A stretch of 64,000 nucleotides of DNA from Bacteroidales bacterium (GTDB lineage: Bacteria; Bacteroidota; Bacteroidia; Bacteroidales; UBA932), in the NCBI GenBank assembly GCA_015060405.1, contig SUYN01000001.1, forward strand, positions 62,001-126,000. The letters are read 5' to 3'. The translations under genes and the position numbers were made by a program. This document shows positions 33,405-41,373 of the stretch, piece after piece; position 1 is the stretch's first letter; each line of letters starts with the position of its first letter. The notes beneath the pieces were generated by a model. The model made no database searches, was not told the origin of the DNA, and was given only the letters and a program-made list of their open reading frames with translations.

Positions 33405-34499
33405 ATGGAGGCCGAAGTCTCTGAGGTTCCTGCAGACATTCAACAGTATATCAAATGGCTGATTGAAGAGATGAAGATCGGCAGAAGGCTCTACAAGGGC
33501 AATCGCTATTCACAAGGGACCATCAAACAATATGGCAATCTTTTAAATGTAATGAGGGATTTCTCCGCCTACTACAGGGAAACGATGAATATGCCGCTGA
33601 TTTGGGAGTGCTTCAGAAAACAAGCCACTTGCGACCTTTATATGACATTCCTCAGCAAAGGATATAATGTCAGCAGCAGAAACAAATATGTATCTGCTAC
33701 ACAGACATTGATTCGCTACGCCAAGAAAGACGGCTTGCATTCACATGACGGTCATACCTTCCTCTATCAAATAGAAGAGAACTCCGACAACATGAAGAAG
33801 AAAATCTATCTGACAGATGAAGAAATCCAGGCCTTGTACGAGATGAAATTGCCGGAAGGAAGCAAATATGAAGAAGCAAGGGATGTATTCCTTGCTGGAT
33901 GCTATACTGCACAGCGAATCAGCGACTACAACAACCTAAGCACACGCAACTTCACCACCACAGAGAACGGCATCAAGATCGTCAAGCTCGTTCAGAAGAA
34001 GACTGGTGCCAGAGTAGTCATCCCTATCCTAAATGAGAATCTGTTGCATCTGGCAAACAAGTATTCAAAAGGATTCCCAGAGATTGCAGATCAGACTGTA
34101 AACAAATACATAAAGAGGATACTCGAGCGATTATCCGACACACTCCCCTCACTCAAGAAATACGAAAAGACCATTCTCGATATGAGGGAACAAGAACTCG
34201 AAGACAAGGGCAAGATCGTATTTGAAAGAGACGAAGATGGAGATGTCATCAAGCCAAGATACCAGCTCGCGGTCACCCATACAGCCAGACGCAGCTGTTT
34301 GACCAATCTTTATAAACTGCACATCTTTTCCGACGAGCAGATAATGAGCATCTCTGGTCATAAAGACAAAAGAACCTTCTACTCATACATCCTTCTAAGC
34401 GGAGAAGAAGTCGCAGAAGAAATCACAGCAAAACTGAAGGAACTCGAAAAGCAAAAGAAAGAAGAGAAGAAGGTATCATCTAACGAGAACCTCTTCTAA
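33405..34499 (+). CDS. Tyrosine recombinase/integrase
   Basis: From the first ATG, 364 residues; with the extension about 473, the normal length for Bacteroidetes integrases. It has a SAM-like core-binding domain (residues ~20-110), then the catalytic domain: Arg in CYTAQRISDYNNL, the Lys strand, HTARRSCLTNLY (H-x-x-R) and ISGHKDKRTFYSYIL with the His and nucleophilic Tyr. All catalytic residues are present. It is the only integrase in the window and a candidate for insertion at tRNA-Phe, although it is far from either junction (copy B and copy C). A strong terminator follows. Confidence 0.88.
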   Translation: MEAEVSEVPADIQQYIKWLIEEMKIGRRLYKGNRYSQGTIKQYGNLLNVMRDFSAYYRETMNMPLIWECFRKQATCDLYMTFLSKGYNVSSRNKYVSATQTLIRYAKKDGLHSHDGHTFLYQIEENSDNMKKKIYLTDEEIQALYEMKLPEGSKYEEARDVFLAGCYTAQRISDYNNLSTRNFTTTENGIKIVKLVQKKTGARVVIPILNENLLHLANKYSKGFPEIADQTVNKYIKRILERLSDTLPSLKKYEKTILDMREQELEDKGKIVFERDEDGDVIKPRYQLAVTHTARRSCLTNLYKLHIFSDEQIMSISGHKDKRTFYSYILLSGEEVAEEITAKLKELEKQKKEEKKVSSNENLF

Positions 34500-34503
34500 C
34501 CCC

Positions 34504-34532
34504 TCAGCCACCGTCATCAAAACGGTGGCTGA
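34504..34532 (+). terminator. Integrase terminator and nearby palindrome
   Basis: TCAGCCACCGT (34504-34514) pairs with ACGGTGGCTGA (34522-34532), an 11-bp stem. Immediately after, ATATTCC (34533-34539) and GGAATAT (34551-34557) form a second inverted repeat with an 11-base centre. The rest of 34558-34737 shows no gene. Confidence 0.75.
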
Positions 34533-34737
34533 TATTCCACATAATGTGCGGAATATAACCATTCCAGGTGGTTCAAAAAACAGGTAGCAGTTAATAATGG
34601 TGGTTAGCAGACTATTCGAAGATATAACTGACGATGCATACAAATTGAGGTTCCTCATCAAAATTTTGCACCAGAGAGTTCTTTGTCTTCGCGATGCTAT
34701 TTTATCCTTAATTTACCCTGCTCAGATTCACACGATA

Positions 34738-35406
34738 TTAGCTCACAGCCCATGATATATACGTCCTGATGTACTTCTCACACATCAAACTATACGGCTG
34801 ATCACTTTGCATAAACCTACAAATACGTTCCTTTTCTTCAAGTGAATGAACTGTTCTACTCTCCTCACGCATCTTATTATCAATCTCTATAACAATTGTT
34901 GCAAGCTTATTAAGCCATTTACTCCTTTTAAGGTCTAGGGCATCCGAATCCAACCTGAACTTTCGGATTGTATTTAACCCCTTTTCAGAACCAGCTTGAG
35001 AGCAGATGCATTCCCTTTCAAAAGTAATATGCCTTTGTATCTCTTCATCAGAATCAACACAAGGATTTAATGCTTCTGTTACAGGAACTGTATTATGATC
35101 CAACTTATCATTGCAATTATTACAAGACAAATATAGATTTGTCCATTCAAACGCTCCTGATGGATCTATGGCCACCTCCACATAATGATCTATTTCCCGT
35201 AGGGTACCAACCAACTTGCTCTCGCAATAAAAGCACTTGTTGAACGAACATGAATTCAACTGCTGGCGAATATCTTTATGCCCATACTTTGATGCATCTG
35301 GACGAGCTTTGAGACTTTCCGCCAACTTCTGTTCATACTTCTCCTGCCATTCATTTTGCTTGTCGCTCAAAATACGCGGAATTGGAAGTCTGTCAATATG
35401 TCGCAT
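34738..35406 (-). CDS. ptuB: Septu HNH nuclease PtuB
   Basis: 222 residues with the HNH core near the N-terminus: CFYCESKLVGTLREIDHYV (CxxC, then DH), followed by WTNLYLSCNNCNDKLDHN (CxxCN). Length and motif order are those of canonical PtuB. The helical C-terminal half probably mediates ATPase contact. It starts 12 bp downstream of the ptuA stop on the same strand. In Septu, PtuB is the nuclease that is unleashed when PtuA senses a change in nucleotide state. Distinct in sequence from the HNH protein at 26.4-27.3 kb. Confidence 0.9.
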   Translation of the reverse strand: MRHIDRLPIPRILSDKQNEWQEKYEQKLAESLKARPDASKYGHKDIRQQLNSCSFNKCFYCESKLVGTLREIDHYVEVAIDPSGAFEWTNLYLSCNNCNDKLDHNTVPVTEALNPCVDSDEEIQRHITFERECICSQAGSEKGLNTIRKFRLDSDALDLKRSKWLNKLATIVIEIDNKMREESRTVHSLEEKERICRFMQSDQPYSLMCEKYIRTYISWAVS

Positions 35407-35418
35407 AACTGTTATCCA

Positions 35419-36615
35419 CTATAGATTAAGATACATAAAGTACTCTGGATTGATTTCAATAAGTTTTGCCTCTATTTCTTTAGCTCCTATCACATCTCCT
35501 ATCCCTATCAATTCTTTACGCCTCTTCATAAGATCAGTGATATCATCATTGAATGAAGACACCGCAAATACATCTGAGGCCAATATCTCTTCTACCGGCA
35601 AATGAGTATACTTATCTGTTTCATCCTCTATAACACTATGATCTCCTTTTGACACACAAGTATAAACTCGTGCCCCTTCAATTGAAGATACGACAAAAGG
35701 CGAATGCGTAGTCAATATTATCTGAAGATTTGGGAATGTCCTCCTGATAATACCCAATATTTTTTTCTGCCACTTAGGATGCAGATGATTCTCAATCTCA
35801 TCAATCAATAGAAGACCGGGGATTCTTGTTATATTCGATGATTCCATCTCTCTTAACACACAGACTGAATACATCTTACATAACAACATCACTAAATGTT
35901 CTATGAGGAAAATGTTGCCACTACTTAACTTCTCTAGCGATAGCTCAAGACCGTTCTGGCGCACAATCGGAGTGCTATCTGTACGTCTAACATATAAGAA
36001 TTCACCATTATCCAGACACTCATCAATTATTGACTTGACAGAAGAATAAAGACACTCTCCCAATTCCTTCTCCTTCGGCATTTCGCTGCTCCTTAGATAA
36101 TCCACCTGACAGATAAAATTAGTCAAAGCTACGTTGCTCTTCTTTCCCAGCATAGAATCTCTCAGCACCTTACTATGCTCAATACTCACCATATTTTTAA
36201 TCTGAAAAGAATCGGATGGCAACTTGGATGACCAATAATCAGCAACCCATTCATACACCCTTTCAGGCATCTTATAACCTTGGCTAAAAAGTCTATGCAA
36301 GTTCTGATAGTCAACAAATTGGAAATGTCCACTTTGAAGTTTGGATACAGAAAGATGCTTCATTCCAGTTCCATCATATTCAAGTTCAACATCCACACAG
36401 AAATCCTTATCATCTGCCACGATATTCCTTTCCAGCTCCTGGCAACTCAAGATCGCCCTTATAGAATCAATTACTATTGACTTACCTGCTCCATTCATAC
36501 CGGTAATGATTGTAATGGGCTGTTCTCCGGACGCAAGATCAGCAGCAGTAGCAAATTCAACTCCTGCCTCCTTAAAAGGGCCGATATTTTTAATATGAAG
36601 ACTATCTATTCTCAT
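35419..36615 (-). CDS. ptuA: Septu ATPase PtuA
   Basis: 398 residues from the ATG at 36615. An ABC/OLD-type ATPase: MRIDSLHIKNIGPFKE, Walker A TGMNGAGKSIVID (residues ~39-51), signature-like LEKLSSGNIFLIEHLV, Walker B GLLLIDEIENHLHPKWQKK, and ILTTHSPFVVSS. A start at 36648 is rejected because it lies in the predicted -7 box (36646-36653). Together with the HNH gene it makes a canonical Septu pair. The C-terminus (ITDLMKRRKELIG) is helical. Confidence 0.9.
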   Translation of the reverse strand: MRIDSLHIKNIGPFKEAGVEFATAADLASGEQPITIITGMNGAGKSIVIDSIRAILSCQELERNIVADDKDFCVDVELEYDGTGMKHLSVSKLQSGHFQFVDYQNLHRLFSQGYKMPERVYEWVADYWSSKLPSDSFQIKNMVSIEHSKVLRDSMLGKKSNVALTNFICQVDYLRSSEMPKEKELGECLYSSVKSIIDECLDNGEFLYVRRTDSTPIVRQNGLELSLEKLSSGNIFLIEHLVMLLCKMYSVCVLREMESSNITRIPGLLLIDEIENHLHPKWQKKILGIIRRTFPNLQIILTTHSPFVVSSIEGARVYTCVSKGDHSVIEDETDKYTHLPVEEILASDVFAVSSFNDDITDLMKRRKELIGIGDVIGAKEIEAKLIEINPEYFMYLNL

Positions 36616-36645
36616 AAATTCAAACACATTTCGAGTGACTATGTG

Positions 36646-36653
36646 CAAAAATA
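36646..36653 (-). promoter_or_regulatory. -7 box (TATTTTTG) of ptuAB
   Basis: TATTTTTG on the minus strand, 30 bp upstream of the ATG at 36615. It decides against the longer start at 36648. Confidence 0.5.
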
Positions 36654-36776
36654 GTATTTTATATTAACACAGCGACACAAATTCATAAAAATAAAAATGT
36701 TTTAATTTAAATGACATCCTGCAACGTGGATTAGATTGCCACGAAACCATGAGATTCCCGCATTTCTTCTCTACCA

Positions 36777-38216
36777 TTAACGATTATCTCTTTTGCAGAT
36801 TTCTTGTTCGACAACCCTTTTCTGCAATTCAGCAACCTTACAAAAAAATGGACTTACTTTATGAAAGTCACCCGAATTCTCATTTGCATTTCTATAAAGG
36901 CAAGGTGAACAATAACGTATGTAATCGCAATTCACGCACTGTGGAAAATCACTAAGCTTGAGTTTTCTTAACATCAAGACTCTTTCGGAGGATCTCCAAA
37001 TATCCATAAGAGAAGATTCCATGATACTTCCCACACTATATCCTTGCCATCCTTCACAAGGATATACATTACCTTGATTAGAGATACATATTGATGCCGA
37101 ACACACCGAACATATTGGTTGGTTTTCGTCTAACTGCTTGTTCGATGCTTCAGTAAATAATTTGTCCACGTAAGCACCCGACTCACATTGGCTCGTAACA
37201 ACAGCTTCAACTTCCGATAAAGAAAGCCTACACTTCAGATTCTTCTTAGAGCAATCATAACATCCAAACAACATATAATCACTGTCTGCTTCTATATTCA
37301 TAGATTGAGCCCAAGTGATGACATCAGAATAATCATCTTTATTCTGCTTCATAATAGGACAATTGATTTGAATTGGAATATTATGTCTATGTAGTAACCG
37401 GATAGCCTGAATCGTTTTCTTGAAACTACCCTGCAAACCTGTTATAGAATCATGAATATCCTCATTCATTGAATACAAGGATGTCTGAACACTTATTAAT
37501 GGGTTTGCAACCAACACATGCAAGATCTCATCTGACAACAGCGTCAAATTGGTTAGCAAATTGACGGAAAAATTATTCTGCCCACAAAGTTTCAAAAACT
37601 CAATCAAATTCGGATTAATCATTGGCTCACCTCCACTAATAGTGATATTCAGCACATTATTGTCACGACATTGTTCTACAATTCGAGCAAATAAGTCTAA
37701 TGACATTAGTCCACGCTTACATGACTCAGGAATATAACAATGTACACATTTTTCATTACAGAATCCTGAAACATCAACTTGCACACGAGTTAGTTGTTGA
37801 GTTTCGCCAAACACATCATCATAAGCAAAGTCATCACTCACCACTTGAGGCAAATCTACAGGCTCAGTATTAGCATATGAAAAATAAGAATCACGAGTCC
37901 ACTCAGTGAATTCATTGTTGTAGAATACAAATCCCCCTTGGGCCAGCTCCGCATAGAACTCACATGCATCATTATATATGACATCATATGGGGCATTTAT
38001 AAAAATAGACATAAGGCGTGACACAATCACCTCTACGTCTTCTGGAACCACTGACAAAACAGAATAAAAGACACAGCCAGATTTAGAAATCACACGATCA
38101 CCTACCTTGATACAACTCTTTGCCTGTGTATCATATCCATAATTCCTATTATCTGTTAAATATCCGTAATCCGGATATTCCCTAAAGATGATATAGGGGT
38201 ATTTACTTACGTACAT
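36777..38216 (-). CDS. Radical SAM/SPASM peptide maturase
   Basis: 479 residues. Residues ~40-110 resemble a PqqD-like RiPP recognition element (CVFYSVLSVVPEDVEVIVSR, then CEFYAELAQGGFVFYNNE). The radical SAM core starts at ~150 with FCNEKCVHCYIPESC (CxxxCxxC for the 4Fe-4S cluster) and has TISGGEPMINP. The SPASM domain follows: ICSVCSASICISNQGNVYPC, and DFPQCVNCDYIRYCSPCLYRN, with enough cysteines for one or two auxiliary clusters. It modifies a peptide, most likely the 37-residue precursor encoded 48 bp upstream. No transporter or protease is adjacent. It is separated from the precursor by a hairpin that may limit read-through. Confidence 0.88.
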   Translation of the reverse strand: MYVSKYPYIIFREYPDYGYLTDNRNYGYDTQAKSCIKVGDRVISKSGCVFYSVLSVVPEDVEVIVSRLMSIFINAPYDVIYNDACEFYAELAQGGFVFYNNEFTEWTRDSYFSYANTEPVDLPQVVSDDFAYDDVFGETQQLTRVQVDVSGFCNEKCVHCYIPESCKRGLMSLDLFARIVEQCRDNNVLNITISGGEPMINPNLIEFLKLCGQNNFSVNLLTNLTLLSDEILHVLVANPLISVQTSLYSMNEDIHDSITGLQGSFKKTIQAIRLLHRHNIPIQINCPIMKQNKDDYSDVITWAQSMNIEADSDYMLFGCYDCSKKNLKCRLSLSEVEAVVTSQCESGAYVDKLFTEASNKQLDENQPICSVCSASICISNQGNVYPCEGWQGYSVGSIMESSLMDIWRSSERVLMLRKLKLSDFPQCVNCDYIRYCSPCLYRNANENSGDFHKVSPFFCKVAELQKRVVEQEICKRDNR

Positions 38217-38230
38217 AATAAAAAATTAAA

Positions 38231-38252
38231 GCGGTAGCAACTTAACTACCGC
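38231..38252 (-). terminator. Hairpin between precursor peptide and maturase genes
   Basis: GCGGTAG (38231-38237) pairs with CTACCGC (38246-38252) with an 8-base loop; on the minus strand it is followed by a T-rich tract at 38221-38230. A partial terminator here would make the peptide message more abundant than the maturase message, as in many RiPP operons. Confidence 0.7.
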
Positions 38253-38263
38253 ATTTCTTAAGA

Positions 38264-38377
38264 TTAATGTGTTCCAGATGGCTTTTTTGAGCAAGATGGT
38301 CTTCCACAAGGTCCCTTCTTACAATCCGCCATCTGAGCATTACTCTTTGCTACAACTTCAGGCTTCTTATACTCCAT
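38264..38377 (-). CDS. Putative RiPP precursor peptide, Cys-x4-Cys-x4-Cys core
   Basis: A 37-residue peptide from ATG 38377 to TAA 38264-38266. The leader is MEYKKPEVVAKSNAQMAD and the C-terminal core is CKKGPCGRPSCSKKPSGTH, with Cys at 19, 24 and 29. It lies between a consensus promoter and a hairpin, 48 bp before a radical SAM/SPASM gene on the same strand. Size, cysteine spacing and context are those of a ribosomally made, radical-SAM-modified peptide; a thioether (sactionine or ranthipeptide-type) link is the likely modification. I cannot assign it to a named precursor family. Confidence 0.75.
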   Translation of the reverse strand: MEYKKPEVVAKSNAQMADCKKGPCGRPSCSKKPSGTH

Positions 38378-38443
38378 GACAGTAACAAATTTAAATTAAT
38401 AACAGACTCACAGTTGAGCCATCTTAATACCTTTAAGATATAG

Positions 38444-38474
38444 CAAATTTAGCAATTTTATTCTTTGTTTCAAA
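38444..38474 (-). promoter_or_regulatory. Promoter of the RiPP operon
   Basis: Minus strand TTTG (38471-38474), 19 bases, TAAATTTG (38444-38451): an exact consensus match, 67 bp before the precursor ATG. 38475-38630 holds nothing further. Confidence 0.75.
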
Positions 38475-38630
38475 CATCTTTAAAGATTAATTTCACATAC
38501 CTATACACATGTAATTCATTAGATTGAATCAACCCTAATAATCTCCAAACTGTTTGTAAAATGCGCCTCTGTAAAGATAGTGTTATTGAGTATCCTAGGA
38601 ATTACAGTCGGCACAAAATTGGAATCATAT

Positions 38631-38829
38631 AAAAATAAAAGCGTGGGCTACGCTTACTCCAATCCATGGCACCTGAGACAGCCAAATTGTATGAATAAGT
38701 TCAGCCCACGCTAATGCGTAGGCATTTCCTGAACTTATTCGGATACAATTTATTGAAATTTCTCAGGTTTCAGGATTGCCCGAATAAATAGCAAATGCTA
38801 ACTATGAAAATGATATTTCTTACCTATGT
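38631..38829 (-). ncRNA. Candidate structured small RNA, about 200 nt (6S-like shape)
   Basis: A -7 box TACCTTTG lies at 38836-38843 on the minus strand, and an AAGCGT/ACGCTT hairpin with a T-rich run (38631-38655) ends the unit. Inside, ACCTGAGA (38671-38678) pairs with TCTCAGGT (38761-38768) and encloses a ~21-bp stem between 38684-38704 and 38729-38751, with large internal loops. GCGTGGGCT (38641-38649) can pair alternatively with AGCCCACGC (38703-38711). One long hairpin with bubbles, a promoter and a terminator, and no ORF, fits a regulatory RNA such as 6S RNA; this identity is unproven. Confidence 0.55.
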
Positions 38830-38835
38830 ATGTCG

Positions 38836-38843
38836 CAAAGGTA
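38836..38843 (-). promoter_or_regulatory. -7 box (TACCTTTG) of the candidate small RNA
   Basis: TACCTTTG matches the Bacteroidetes -7 consensus. No matching TTTG at -33; the region upstream is the 3' end of the next gene. Confidence 0.5.
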
Positions 38844-38858
38844 AGAATATTTTTGAAA

Positions 38859-39170
38859 TCAGTTACATATCTCCTCTTCTGGAACAACATCCAGCATTGA
38901 ATCCATATAACTCATTTCCAGATGGAAATCCTCAGGAACTGAAATCCCTATCTCCACTAAAAAGTCATACACTCCAGTCCACTCTTCTCTCCCGCAGGAG
39001 AATGAGGCAACTCTCGTGATAATGTAGAAGAGTTCTGTCACGCATTCCTGCTTGGCAGACTCCGCAGATGAAACATCTAGTTCCATCTCATTCAAAAGGT
39101 CGATCGCCGTGTCAATTGCAAGACATACTGCTCGGCCTTTGGTTTGGATTAAATAATCTCTTTTGCCCAT
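38859..39170 (-). CDS. Small unknown protein
   Basis: 103 residues from the ATG at 39170; an in-frame TTG at 39179 is the alternative. Acidic and probably helical, soluble, with no recognised motif. A mid segment (MELDVSSAESAKQECVTELF) and the C-terminus (SYMDSMLDVVPEEEICN) are acidic. It lies 50 bp downstream of another small unknown gene and has the candidate small RNA promoter just after its stop. Confidence 0.6.
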   Translation of the reverse strand: MGKRDYLIQTKGRAVCLAIDTAIDLLNEMELDVSSAESAKQECVTELFYIITRVASFSCGREEWTGVYDFLVEIGISVPEDFHLEMSYMDSMLDVVPEEEICN

Positions 39171-39220
39171 TTTGTTCAAAATAAAAATTAATTAATCCCG
39201 CCGGCGGTTTATATTTCATA

Positions 39221-39493
39221 TCAAACGTCTCTATTTTTCATTCGAAATTTGCTTATTCTTCGTATTGATGTTTTTTCCACAGATACTGAGGTCTTATCAA
39301 CTATATCCAATAAGTCTTGAAAACGGGTTTCCGTAAAAAAGTGGACCCTCATTTTAGGTAAAGCAAGTTCTTTTTGAAATTTTTCTTTCGATTCATTTCT
39401 ACCAGGAAGTATCCTCTTTAGAATAACTTTACTGTCATCTGTTCTGAACACTTCAAATTCTATTTTCTTAATTGATTTATCTCTCTTGGCCAT
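39221..39493 (-). CDS. Small basic unknown protein
   Basis: 90 residues, basic at both ends (MAKRDKSIKKIEFEVFRTDD and RRISKFRMKNRDV). Not recognised. It overlaps the preceding membrane-protein gene by 17 bp, so the two are co-translated and probably work together. 39171-39220 is a short gap with no signal seen. Confidence 0.6.
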   Translation of the reverse strand: MAKRDKSIKKIEFEVFRTDDSKVILKRILPGRNESKEKFQKELALPKMRVHFFTETRFQDLLDIVDKTSVSVEKTSIRRISKFRMKNRDV

Positions 39494-40370
39494 AGTTCAT
39501 CGCGTATATTATGTTGTACAATTCATCTGCCACACCCTTAATGACAGGAATATCATATCTATCTTCGTCAAATACATTAATTTTATCACAATCAATACAG
39601 ATAAAACCTACTAAATCTGAGAAGTCATTTTCTGTATTATGGTCCCTAGATGCTGGGACTATCGGATAAACCAATTCACTTTTATAAGGCAAAACACCAT
39701 TTTTGTGAGCTCCTTTACTAGAGTTGAAATAGTGCTTTGAATCAGGAATATTATTATTTATATATCCGTAATTATCATTGTTTCTCATTAGATTAGTTAC
39801 AGAAACAATGTACGGAGTATTCTGTAATAAAGTATGTTTAATAGATTTATATGCTTCAGTATTCCTATCATTATGTTCTGTGTCTCGACACAAATTTTTA
39901 AATTCTAGAACATCTTGATAATTTGTTGCAGTGATTGTATCCTTCGAAACAAGAACTTTAATCGAGACACTAGTATTGCCTTTCGTCTTCTTATCAAAGA
40001 TCTTTTTTAATGAATTACAGAATAAGATTAAAACAGACATAAAATCAGCATCGTCGACTTCTTCTTTTCTCTCTAACTTGTGTACCTCGGAATAGGGTTT
40101 CAGCAATATTTTAATTGCATCTCCCCAAATAGAATCAACAAAACAATTGTGTACATATGCACTTGTATATGTTAAAAAGTACCACATGAATATTGCAAAG
40201 AAGCAAGCAATAACACCCAATATGCCATAAGTGCTAGATTGTAATATAGTCAAATTAAAAAATTTCTGGCCAATAGTTAAGACTGCAACTATTGGTCCTA
40301 CTCCACCTATAAGATATTTCCATATCTTAAACTGAACGGTGTCCTTGAATGCGTTGCTAATTACTGTCAT
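39477..40370 (-). CDS. Membrane protein with GAF-like cytoplasmic domain
   Basis: 297 residues. Two membrane segments near the N-terminus: GPIVAVLTIGQKFFNLTIL region (~25-45, weak) and YGILGVIACFFAIFMWYFLT (~49-68). The C-terminal part (residues ~140-297) ends in VGFICIDCDKINVFDEDRYD and KGVADELYNIIYAM, typical of a GAF-type sensor domain. It overlaps a small basic gene downstream and follows the MauE-like gene by 16 bp. A role as a membrane-tethered sensor is inference; similar GAF proteins occur in defence contexts. Confidence 0.55.
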   Translation of the reverse strand: MTVISNAFKDTVQFKIWKYLIGGVGPIVAVLTIGQKFFNLTILQSSTYGILGVIACFFAIFMWYFLTYTSAYVHNCFVDSIWGDAIKILLKPYSEVHKLERKEEVDDADFMSVLILFCNSLKKIFDKKTKGNTSVSIKVLVSKDTITATNYQDVLEFKNLCRDTEHNDRNTEAYKSIKHTLLQNTPYIVSVTNLMRNNDNYGYINNNIPDSKHYFNSSKGAHKNGVLPYKSELVYPIVPASRDHNTENDFSDLVGFICIDCDKINVFDEDRYDIPVIKGVADELYNIIYAMNYGQER

Positions 40371-40386
40371 AATTCCATTATTTAAA

Positions 40387-41373
40387 TTAATTTCTGTTAA
40401 ATTTTGATAAAGATGCCAATTTGTTGATTATCACGCCATCTTCCATTAACACAATTCCGCCGTTTTTACGATTAAGGGCTATGGCTGTTGTTCTGTTAGT
40501 TATGAAAATAGAGTTTCTTATATGATTTAATATTTCTACTGAAAAATTAAGTTCATTATCCAGTTCGATAAATCTATCATTAATTTCCTGTATGGAAGAG
40601 TCGACGAGAAAAACCACATGATATGTCAGAGTTTCCAAGATTATATATTTATAAATACTCATCTCCAGTTCTAATACATTAGATGGCAAATTATATAGTG
40701 ATATAATAGCCCATTTCCCTTTAGTCAAATCAGGGTTCGGCTTTTCATCTGTACCTATCATAGGAATAGTAGCATGATTCTTCCTTTCATCATCCGAAAG
40801 TTCCCAATACTCTCTCTGGTCAACAATCTCAGTTCCTATCTTATAATCTGTGAAGTCGATTACAGGGATATAATACCACGAATAAACAGCAAAGCCAACC
40901 GTAAGTATCACTGAAGTTACAAAAGCAACATATTGCCATATCTTGGTATTAATGGCTTCCCATAATGGGAAATAAGCAAACCAAAGCATTCCCATCATAA
41001 CAATGTTCTTTATGAAAGTCTGTCGGTGGGTCAGATGGATTGCCTCACCGAAACATCCGCAATGCATCTGCGGATTCCAGATTACAAGCGCCAGAGAAAG
41101 GAGAGTGAAAGCTGACTGCATTCCCAGCATAATCCATCGGGTAATCCTTGGCAACACACAGAATACAGCTGCAAATCCGACAGTTGTCTCCAATGCTCCC
41201 AGAACCACACCAAGAATCTTCGCCATAAGCGCAGATTCCGGAATATGCATAAAGCGGAAGTAAGCCTCTACAATCAGGCCTGTTCCAACCGGATCCATAA
41301 CCTTCAGCAAGCCGCTCACCACATAGAGCAGCCCGACTGCTATTGAGCACCATTTCTTAAACATGGTATTCAT
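40387..41373 (-). CDS. MauE/DoxX-type membrane protein with extra periplasmic domain
   Basis: 328 residues with five predicted membrane segments in the first ~170 residues: AVGLLYVVSGLLKVMDP, AKILGVVLGALETTVGFAAV, a third near LLSLALVIWNPQ, a fourth near NIVMMGMLWFAYFPLW, and AFVTSVILTVGFAVYSWYYI. The CGCFG motif after the third resembles the redox-active part of MauE/DoxX proteins. The C-terminal ~140 residues (KGKWAIISLYNLPSNVLELE, FVDSS region) look extracytoplasmic. It overlaps the second RND pump gene by 17 bp. MauE-type proteins supply reducing power to periplasmic thiol pathways, which would fit the Cys-rich peptides encoded upstream. Confidence 0.75.
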   Translation of the reverse strand: MNTMFKKWCSIAVGLLYVVSGLLKVMDPVGTGLIVEAYFRFMHIPESALMAKILGVVLGALETTVGFAAVFCVLPRITRWIMLGMQSAFTLLSLALVIWNPQMHCGCFGEAIHLTHRQTFIKNIVMMGMLWFAYFPLWEAINTKIWQYVAFVTSVILTVGFAVYSWYYIPVIDFTDYKIGTEIVDQREYWELSDDERKNHATIPMIGTDEKPNPDLTKGKWAIISLYNLPSNVLELEMSIYKYIILETLTYHVVFLVDSSIQEINDRFIELDNELNFSVEILNHIRNSIFITNRTTAIALNRKNGGIVLMEDGVIINKLASLSKFNRN

